Origin: Candidatus Gastranaerophilales bacterium
GTDB lineage: Bacteria; Cyanobacteriota; Vampirovibrionia; Gastranaerophilales; Gastranaerophilaceae
Length of the DNA stretch: 6,640 nucleotides
Reading direction: 5' to 3'
Assembly: GCA_944326625.1 (NCBI GenBank)
Contig: CALVER010000080.1
Span: forward strand, 1-6,640
The translations under genes were made by a program, and so were the position numbers. Shown here in pieces: positions 1-5,124 of this stretch. Numbering within the stretch: position 1 is the stretch's first letter; every line of letters starts with the position of its first letter. The notes under the pieces are model-generated. The model was given only the letters and a program-made list of their open reading frames with translations, did no database searches and was not told where the DNA came from.

Positions 1-1071
1 GGAATCAGCCTGTTTCCGTGATTCATATTTAACACTTTCTATGTTCTTTGAATCTCCCCAATGGGTTCCGGCAGTAAAGCCCATTTGTTGATATACAGGA
101 TTATCGCTGCATTTCTCGCCTATAAAAGTAATATCCGTGCGTCCGGTCTGTTCTCTTATTTTGTATAAAATGTATGCCATTTGTCCTTTATTCGGAACAT
201 CTCCTATGCCGCAGTATCCGTCCATATCAATAATATGTTTTGCACTGTCAAAATATATTGCGTCAAATCCGAGTTCAATAGCCCAAACACAGGCATCTAT
301 ATATGCTTTTTCGTGTTTTTGCCAGGAAAAATCCTCTCCTTTTACTCTTAGCTGCCCCGATGAAATCGGCATTCTTATTCCTGTTTTGAAACCAAGAAGG
401 TGCGCAAGATCGTTAAAGGCTTTTACCTGTTCGTCATCTCCCATTTTGTAATCCAAACCCCGTGCGGTCAGATTTTTACTTATTCCGCTGTGCAAATTAA
501 CGTGATAAAGTGTTTCGTCATAAATTGTCCCGTCACCGTAAAATGACGGATACAGCTGGGAAAGAATTATGCAGTTTGCAATATTGTCTGATGACGGCGG
601 AACCATTGTCATCAGTTTCATTGTATTTAAAAGTCCGTCTGAAATTTTCCCGTTGTCATATTTCGCAATTAATCTGGGGTTAATTTCAATGTAATTTGCG
701 TGACGTCCCCATGTGTCACCTCCGATATTCGGGGACGGAATATTATCGGGTATTCTTTTTTTACCGGTCAGGGTCATTATGGAGTTTATGGTATCTTCCG
801 GCGTCCTTTTTAAAACCTCATTAGGATATGCATTTATCCATTTTTTGTAACCGTATTCGTAAATGTGGTTATCAGTCCAGTTGTCGTATTTCGGAATATT
901 ATTACGGCTTGTAATCCAATATAATTTTTTAACCGGCTGATTATCTCCGTAATAACCTGTAAAATTCGGCGTAATATAACACAAATTCCGCAGTTTTTCA
1001 GGAGGTTTTTGCTGCGTTTTTTGCCGTGTTTTCGGATATGTGTAAAATCCAAGTACCGGTGTTATTCTCAT
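1..1071 (-). CDS. GH13-like TIM-barrel protein, N-terminal 357 codons (cut by window edge)
   Basis: The frame is open from the ATG at 1071-1069 to base 1 without a stop, so the 3' end lies outside the window. There is no signal peptide; residues 1-39 are a polar leader ending in N36-F37-T38-G39. Residues 218-280 read like the middle of an alpha-amylase-type (GH13) barrel: an H-L-L-G-F-K-T strand at 224-230, then a strand ending F-D275-S-A-K278-H279, which matches GH13 region II (D-A-x-K-H), and F-I-G-E319, which matches region III. D275 and E319 would be the nucleophile and the acid/base. The usual region II arginine is Y273, and region I (D-x-x-x-N-H) is replaced by G-I-R-M-P-I-S at 231-237. 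It may therefore be a distant glycosidase/transglycosidase or a non-catalytic relative. No Shine-Dalgarno sequence precedes the start. The open frame is very secure; the fold assignment is moderate and the substrate unknown. Confidence 0.8.
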   Translation of the reverse strand, partial: MRITPVLGFYTYPKTRQKTQQKPPEKLRNLCYITPNFTGYYGDNQPVKKLYWITSRNNIPKYDNWTDNHIYEYGYKKWINAYPNEVLKRTPEDTINSIMTLTGKKRIPDNIPSPNIGGDTWGRHANYIEINPRLIAKYDNGKISDGLLNTMKLMTMVPPSSDNIANCIILSQLYPSFYGDGTIYDETLYHVNLHSGISKNLTARGLDYKMGDDEQVKAFNDLAHLLGFKTGIRMPISSGQLRVKGEDFSWQKHEKAYIDACVWAIELGFDAIYFDSAKHIIDMDGYCGIGDVPNKGQMAYILYKIREQTGRTDITFIGEKCSDNPVYQQMGFTAGTHWGDSKNIESVKYESRKQADS

Positions 1072-1086
1072 ATTATTAGTAAATCA

Positions 1087-1104
1087 TGTAAAAAATATTT
1101 TTGC
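1087..1104 (-). promoter_or_regulatory. AT-rich upstream element shared with the radical SAM gene
   Basis: On the minus strand this reads GCAAAAATATTTTTTACA and ends 15 bases before the ATG at 1071. A copy matching at 16 of 18 bases lies 14 bases before the radical SAM start (6597-6614). Neither gene has a Shine-Dalgarno sequence. It could be a promoter part or a translation-enhancing leader; which of these cannot be decided from sequence. It abuts the T-run of the preceding terminator, so the gene at 1-1071 is probably transcribed on its own. Confidence 0.4.
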
Positions 1105-1105
1105 T

Positions 1106-1137
1106 AAAAAGGCGGCGGGCATTTTGCCCGCCGCCTT
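1106..1137 (-). terminator. Rho-independent terminator after the isomerase fusion gene
   Basis: There is a perfect 12-bp inverted repeat (1109-1120 with 1126-1137), nearly all G and C, with a 5-base loop, in otherwise AT-rich DNA. Read on the minus strand it is followed by five T (1110-1106). It starts 20 bases after the stop codon at 1158. On the plus strand no T-run follows, so it is one-directional. It separates the fusion gene from the gene starting at 1071. Confidence 0.9.
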
Positions 1138-1157
1138 CAGATAATTCTTTGAAATAA

Positions 1158-3245
1158 TTATTCGGAAATTCTTCCGGGAACAACTACTCCGCCTTTAAGG
1201 TTCTTTTTGTAATATTCAACGTGCGGCTGAAGAACACTGTCAAGAACTTCGGGGAATTGAATACCCTGCATAATTTTTTCAACGATTTCCTGATAAACCG
1301 TTGCGAATGCTCTCAATTGAGTCATCGCGCCTGCTGCTTCAGGGGTTAAGCCCATTTCTTTTGTTTCAACTGATTCGTTGAAGAAAGAGCCCATGCTTTC
1401 GTAAGATTTTTTCAATGCGTCAATGTAGCTTTCTGCATTTTCTCTGCAAACGCCATGGTCTTTAGGTGTTGTCAGTGCAAATGCAAATTTGTTTGCGGGG
1501 TTAAAGTGTGCTTCTGCACTGTGGTGCATTGCATCTGGAACTTTTGCAACCTGTTTGAGAGTGTTTTTAACTGATTCATTCTGCATCTGTGCATGCCAGT
1601 AAACGGTATTTTCAAAGATTGAACCCATATACTGGTGAACTGATGTCAAAATTCCGTTGAGGGTTGCATTTGCCCAGAAAATACCTTCTTTTAAGGCAAT
1701 ATTTTTATCAAGATCAGCCGTCAGGGCGCGGGATGAAATTTCCTGAGCTGCTTCAAGCATTTGAACCATATCGGTTTTTGCCATACCTGCATAAGCCAGC
1801 GTAAACAAAGCATGATCATCAAATGCAGAGAATCTGCCGCCTACATCATCGTGGATATAAAGATCTCCGAGCCAGCCTTTTTCATTTGAAGTTCTTCTTA
1901 GCTCGCTTTTTTCAGCATTGCCGTCAGTTACTGCTATAAAGTGTTTAGAAGCAAGTTCTTCGTAGTTTGAATGTCCTTTTGCTTTGTATTCATTTTCAAG
2001 CATTGTTTGAATTCTTAAAAATCCGTCTTTTGTTTCAAAAGTTGAGCCTGATTTTGAGGCGATAAGATAATTTGATTTTGTAATATCGCCAAGTCTGTAC
2101 AGGTATCTTTCAAGACTTGCGGAATCAACGTCAGAATAGAAAAGGATTTTGTCCTGATTTATGTTAAGTCCGTTTATGCTGAGCATGTGTTCAACTGTGT
2201 GTTTTGAACCGCCGATACCGAGTACGCTTAATTTTTCAGCGCCTGTTTGATTTTTTAATTTTGCGGCGAGTGAATAAATTTCATCAACGCGTTTAATTTG
2301 TTCCTGCGGTAAGTTTACCCAGTTTAGGAATTGTCCTTTTTTGTTTGCGCGTGATGAGAATTCATTTACGAATTCGGATACTTTTGATGAGTATTTGCCG
2401 AAATCTATTCCGGTAAATTCTGCCGATACCCCGAGATTTTGGGATAAAACTGCTGTGTTTTCTGTCATTATGACCTCCTTTTTAAGTTCTTTTATAATTT
2501 CTTTTAAATATTTTTCTTTTTCGTTTATTGGTGATGTTATAAGATTTTCAATATTCTGTTCAAAGTTTTCGGGTAAAATTTTGCAGTTTTCTTTCGCAAA
2601 TTTAATTAATCGTTTTTCACCCGGATGAAGCTGTTTATTCAGTGCAAAAATTACGTCAAAATAGCTTGCCAAAAACGCTGTTATGCGGTGATTAACGCTG
2701 TTGACGTCGCCTCTTTTCACGGCGAGCAGAATTTGATCCGTAAAAGTCGCCGCCATTTTGCCGTATAAAAGCGGAAGATTTTTCGCGATAATATTTTTTG
2801 CAAGCTGTTCGGGATATTCACTGTTAATCCTGTCTTGCAAATTTTTGTACCAGCCGGCAGGATCATATAGGATTTTGGAATTTTTAATATTATAAATAAA
2901 GCATGTTGAATACCCTACAGAGGCGCCAAAGTTATTCCAGATACGGTTAACCTGTTCTTCAATCCATTCGGGCGAACGGTACATAATGTCAATACCTTTT
3001 CCTGAAATTTTTAAAATCCATTCATCGCCGTTTTCAAAAAAATTATTATCAATTTCGTATTTTTCAGCAAATTTTTCGGCAATTTTGTATCTTTTTTCAG
3101 GATTTATTGAATTTTTTACGTAAAAATACAAATCGTAATCCGAAACTTCATCGTCATAACCGCTTGCGGATGACCCGCCGAGCGCTATGGCTTTTATATC
3201 TTCGTCGTTTTTAAATTCATTAACTATTTCGTCTAAGATATTCAT
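1158..3245 (-). CDS. pgi: Nucleotidyltransferase/DUF4037 - glucose-6-phosphate isomerase fusion
   Basis: This 695-residue protein has two parts. Residues 1 to about 255 form a Pol-beta-superfamily nucleotidyltransferase: G23-G24-S25, then D36-x-D38, and a third acidic residue in I-D86-I. A helical DUF4037-like region follows (for example I-L-Y-D-P-A-G-W near 125-135). Residues 260-695 are a complete short bacterial phosphoglucose isomerase with two SIS domains: G-I-G-G-S at 343-347, the phosphate-binding K-S-G-S-T-F-E-T at 398-405, G-G-R-F-S at 469-473, E557, and M-H-H-S-A-E-A-H at 573-580. It interconverts glucose-6-phosphate and fructose-6-phosphate in cytosolic glycolysis. At the junction, codons for K-K-E-V-I contain a consensus Shine-Dalgarno sequence ahead of M260, so a 436-residue isomerase, normal for the family, is probably made separately. 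The distal ATG has no ribosome binding site. The isomerase call is strong; the target of the nucleotidyltransferase is unknown, and the fusion could arise from a one-base indel. Confidence 0.9.
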   Translation of the reverse strand: MNILDEIVNEFKNDEDIKAIALGGSSASGYDDEVSDYDLYFYVKNSINPEKRYKIAEKFAEKYEIDNNFFENGDEWILKISGKGIDIMYRSPEWIEEQVNRIWNNFGASVGYSTCFIYNIKNSKILYDPAGWYKNLQDRINSEYPEQLAKNIIAKNLPLLYGKMAATFTDQILLAVKRGDVNSVNHRITAFLASYFDVIFALNKQLHPGEKRLIKFAKENCKILPENFEQNIENLITSPINEKEKYLKEIIKELKKEVIMTENTAVLSQNLGVSAEFTGIDFGKYSSKVSEFVNEFSSRANKKGQFLNWVNLPQEQIKRVDEIYSLAAKLKNQTGAEKLSVLGIGGSKHTVEHMLSINGLNINQDKILFYSDVDSASLERYLYRLGDITKSNYLIASKSGSTFETKDGFLRIQTMLENEYKAKGHSNYEELASKHFIAVTDGNAEKSELRRTSNEKGWLGDLYIHDDVGGRFSAFDDHALFTLAYAGMAKTDMVQMLEAAQEISSRALTADLDKNIALKEGIFWANATLNGILTSVHQYMGSIFENTVYWHAQMQNESVKNTLKQVAKVPDAMHHSAEAHFNPANKFAFALTTPKDHGVCRENAESYIDALKKSYESMGSFFNESVETKEMGLTPEAAGAMTQLRAFATVYQEIVEKIMQGIQFPEVLDSVLQPHVEYYKKNLKGGVVVPGRISE
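2466..2480 (-). promoter_or_regulatory. Internal ribosome binding site and ATG for stand-alone isomerase
   Basis: On the minus strand AAGGAGG (2480-2474) lies five bases before an ATG (2468-2466) that is codon 260 of the fusion frame. It is one of the two best Shine-Dalgarno sequences in the window and sits exactly at the boundary between the nucleotidyltransferase and isomerase parts. Starting here gives 436 residues, the length of a normal short isomerase. Chance placement is unlikely; use of the site is inferred. Confidence 0.8.
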
Positions 3246-3253
3246 ATAAAAAT

Positions 3254-3262
3254 ATTATACTA
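3254..3262 (-). promoter_or_regulatory. -10 box of the fusion gene, implying a near-leaderless mRNA
   Basis: The minus strand reads TAGTATAAT, containing a perfect TATAAT at 3259-3254, only eight bases before the ATG at 3245. Normal spacing would place the RNA start at about 3248-3246, leaving almost no leader. This agrees with the lack of a Shine-Dalgarno sequence. No good -35 box is seen near 3277-3282. Confidence 0.55.
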
Positions 3263-3265
3263 AAA

Positions 3266-3283
3266 AAATATCCAAAGATATTT
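3266..3283. promoter_or_regulatory. Dyad between the divergent promoters, candidate operator
   Basis: AAATATC-CAAA-GATATTT is a perfect 7-bp inverted repeat with a 4-base spacer. It covers the expected -35 positions of both divergent promoters, where neither has a recognisable -35 box. This placement fits a regulator site acting on both units, but the repeat is AT-rich and short, so chance is possible. Confidence 0.35.
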
Positions 3284-3290
3284 ATGTTTA

Positions 3291-3299
3291 TAGTATAAT
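3291..3299 (+). promoter_or_regulatory. -10 box of the NifU-like/GGGtGRT operon
   Basis: TAGTATAAT includes a perfect TATAAT at 3294-3299 and mirrors the minus-strand box at 3254-3262 base for base. The RNA start would be near 3306, giving a leader of about 32 bases with a strong ribosome binding site. The -35 position (about 3271-3276, TCCAAA) is poor, so an activator may help. Confidence 0.6.
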
Positions 3300-3326
3300 T
3301 TTTAACAGGATAGACAGTTTATGAAA

Positions 3327-3333
3327 AAGGAGG
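3327..3333 (+). promoter_or_regulatory. Consensus ribosome binding site of the NifU-like gene
   Basis: AAGGAGG ends four bases before the ATG at 3338 and fixes that start. An earlier ATG at 3321 is out of frame and gives only nine codons. Confidence 0.85.
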
Positions 3334-3337
3334 CCAA

Positions 3338-4039
3338 ATGGGCAAAATAGAAATTACACATGAAATTGAAAATCAATGCTGTGTATGCCGCGGAGTTAAA
3401 GGCGTACCGGCACCAATCCCTCAAGAAGGCGAATGGACAAAATGTAAAGAAATCAAAGACATATCAGGTCTTACACACGGATGCGGATGCTGCGCACCTC
3501 AACAGGGTACCTGCAAATTAACACTTAACGTTAAAGAAGGTGTTATTCAGGAAGCTCTTGTTGAAACTATCGGATGTTCAGGCATGACTCACTCTGCTGC
3601 TATGGCTGGTGAAATACTTCCGGGTAAAACAATTCTTGAAGCTTTGAATACTGACCTTGTTTGTGACGCTATTAACGTTGCAATGAGAGAATTATTCCTG
3701 CAAATCGTATACGGCAGAACTCAATCAGCATTTTCTGAAAACGGTCTTCCCGTAGGTGCAGGACTTGAAGATTTGGGCAAAGGACTTTGCTCAATGGTTG
3801 GTACTATTCATTCAACTAAACAAAAAGGCGTTAGATATCTTTCATTGACTGAAGGTTATATCCTAAAAATGGGTCTTGATAAAAATAACGAAGTCATCGG
3901 TTATCAATTCGTTAACCTCGGCAAAGTTATGGACGCTATTAAAAAAGGCGTTGATCCTAAAGAAGCCTATGAAAAGAATATCGGTACTTATGGCAGATTT
4001 GCTGATGCCGTAAAATATATCGATCCTCGTCAAGAGTAA
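3338..4039 (+). CDS. Cysteine-rich NifU/IscU-like Fe-S cluster scaffold protein
   Basis: Residues about 48-130 resemble the NifU_N/IscU scaffold: T-I-G-C80-S-G-M-T-H-S-A-A-M followed by G96-K-T-I-L-E-A matches the IscU G-C-G-S-A-I-A-S segment and its following G-K-x-L-x-E-A. C109 may correspond to the third IscU cysteine. The first IscU cysteine is not aligned exactly; nearby are C49, C51, C52 and C59. Beyond IscU it adds an N-terminal C14-C15-x-C17 with C36 and about 100 C-terminal residues with C151, making 233 residues and eleven cysteines. It presumably binds an Fe-S cluster or metal in the cytosol. It is first in an operon, 36 bases ahead of a GGGtGRT-family gene; this pairing is, to my knowledge, recurrent in anaerobic bacteria. 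Dedicated targets are unknown. Codon choice and the strong ribosome binding site suggest good expression. Confidence 0.87.
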   Translation: MGKIEITHEIENQCCVCRGVKGVPAPIPQEGEWTKCKEIKDISGLTHGCGCCAPQQGTCKLTLNVKEGVIQEALVETIGCSGMTHSAAMAGEILPGKTILEALNTDLVCDAINVAMRELFLQIVYGRTQSAFSENGLPVGAGLEDLGKGLCSMVGTIHSTKQKGVRYLSLTEGYILKMGLDKNNEVIGYQFVNLGKVMDAIKKGVDPKEAYEKNIGTYGRFADAVKYIDPRQE

Positions 4040-4060
4040 ATTTTGTAGAAGTTAGTAATT

Positions 4061-4067
4061 AAAAGGG
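4061..4067 (+). promoter_or_regulatory. Weak ribosome binding site of the GGGtGRT gene
   Basis: AAAAGGG lies eight bases before the ATG at 4076 in a 36-base gap without terminator or promoter, supporting co-transcription with the gene ending at 4039. Confidence 0.5.
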
Positions 4068-4075
4068 AAAAATAT

Positions 4076-5077
4076 ATGACAGTTAAATTTGAAGGACAAG
4101 ACAGACGCGAAGCTACTTTGAAAAAAGTTTTGCCCGAATACGGGTTCAAATCTTTGGAAGAAGCCCGCGATTTATGTTTATCTAAAGGCATCGACGTTGA
4201 TGCCATTGTAAAAGGCATTCAGCCTATCGCATTTGATAACGCTTCCTGGGCATATACTCTGGGCTGCGCTATCGCTATTAAAAAAGGTATTAAAACTGCT
4301 GCAGAAGCTGCAGAAGCAATCGGTTTGGGTTTGCAGGCATTTGCAGTCCCCGGTTCTGTTGGTGACAGCAGAAAAGTCGGTATCGGCCACGGCAATCTGG
4401 CAGCTATGCTTTTGAGAGAAGAAACAAAATGTTTCTGTTTCTTGGCAGGTCACGAATCTTTTGCTGCTGCTGAAGGTGCTATCGGTATTGCAAGAAACGC
4501 TAACAAAGTCAGAAAAGAACCTTTGAGAGTTATTTTGAACGGTCTTGGTAAAGACGCTGCTTATATTATTGCAAGAATTAACGGCTTTACTGCTGTTGAA
4601 ACCGAATATAATTATAAGACCGGCGAATTAAAAGTTAAAAAAGAAATTCCGTTCTCTGACGGCGAAAGAGCTAAAGTTAAATGCTACGGCGCTGATGACG
4701 TTAACGAAGGTGTTGCAATCATGATTAAAGAGGGTGTTGACGTTTCTATTACAGGTAACTCAACTAACCCGACACGTTTCCAACACCCTGTTGCAGGTAC
4801 TTACAAAAAATGGTGCTGGGAAAACGGCAGAAAATATTTTTCAGTAGCATCAGGCGGCGGTACAGGCCGTACACTTCACCCTGATAACGTTGCTGCAGGC
4901 CCTGCTTCTTACGGTATGACTGATACTATGGGAAGAATGCACGGTGATGCCCAGTTTGCAGGTTCATCTTCTGTTCCTGCTCACGTTGAAATGATGGGCG
5001 TTATCGGTATGGGTAACAACCCGATGGTAGGCGCTACGGTTGCTGTTGCGGTTGCCGTTGAAAAAGCTATGGCTTAA
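4076..5077 (+). CDS. GGGtGRT family protein (PF14057)
   Basis: The family signature G-G-G-T-G-R-T is present at residues 260-266, followed by L-H-P, and the protein is full length at 333 residues. Its C-terminal part is rich in glycine and methionine, with G-M-G-N-N-P near 308-313 and an alanine/valine-rich tail. There is no signal peptide; the tail is hydrophobic but short, so the protein is probably cytosolic. The family's biochemical function is not established as far as I know. Its place directly after an Fe-S scaffold-like gene suggests the two act together, perhaps with the partner supplying or carrying a cluster. Few cysteines are seen in this protein itself, so it may be a client or enzyme partner rather than a scaffold. 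The operon ends at the terminator beginning 16 bases after the stop. Confidence 0.92.
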   Translation: MTVKFEGQDRREATLKKVLPEYGFKSLEEARDLCLSKGIDVDAIVKGIQPIAFDNASWAYTLGCAIAIKKGIKTAAEAAEAIGLGLQAFAVPGSVGDSRKVGIGHGNLAAMLLREETKCFCFLAGHESFAAAEGAIGIARNANKVRKEPLRVILNGLGKDAAYIIARINGFTAVETEYNYKTGELKVKKEIPFSDGERAKVKCYGADDVNEGVAIMIKEGVDVSITGNSTNPTRFQHPVAGTYKKWCWENGRKYFSVASGGGTGRTLHPDNVAAGPASYGMTDTMGRMHGDAQFAGSSSVPAHVEMMGVIGMGNNPMVGATVAVAVAVEKAMA

Positions 5078-5092
5078 GCTTATATCATATTT

Positions 5093-5124
5093 AAAAAAGC
5101 AGGTATTTATTACCTGCTTTTTTT
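5093..5124. terminator. Bidirectional terminator shared by convergent genes
   Basis: A 13-bp perfect inverted repeat (5093-5105 with 5111-5123, core GCAGGTA/TACCTGC) has a 5-base loop. It is followed by a T-run on the plus strand (5118-5124) and, by symmetry, six T on the minus strand (5098-5093). It ends the operon stopping at 5077. It also serves the minus-strand gene, whose stop codon (5112-5110) falls in the loop edge, so one stem arm codes for that protein's last residues. Confidence 0.9.

Noticed and set aside
137..451. 104-codon plus-strand frame
   Set aside because: It is antisense to the GH13-like gene, without a ribosome binding site or recognisable motifs.
834..1052. 72-codon minus-strand frame
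   Set aside because: It overlaps the long open frame at 1-1071 in another phase and shows no family features; the longer frame has recognisable barrel motifs throughout.
1106..1137. GC-rich hairpin as a possible extragenic repeat or mobile-element end
   Set aside because: There is only one copy in the window, and its position and one-sided T-run are fully explained by termination.
2409..2468. An E-F-T-G at residues 276-279 of the fusion, resembling the leader motif of the outer genes
   Set aside because: It lies about 17-20 residues after M260, shorter than the other leaders, and the surrounding sequence leads straight into the isomerase fold; probably coincidence.
2341..2628. 95-codon plus-strand frame across the fusion junction
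   Set aside because: It is antisense to the fusion gene with low-complexity F/S-rich content, no ribosome binding site and no family similarity.
3321..3350. Nine-codon plus-strand frame overlapping the NifU-like start
   Set aside because: Its ATG has no ribosome binding site, and its codons simply cross the Shine-Dalgarno sequence of the real gene. An attenuating upstream peptide is conceivable but unsupported.
4178..4453. Minus-strand cysteine-rich frame and nearby small frames over the GGGtGRT gene
   Set aside because: They are reverse-strand shadows of a well-supported gene; the cysteines come from the complement of Ala/Thr-rich codons.
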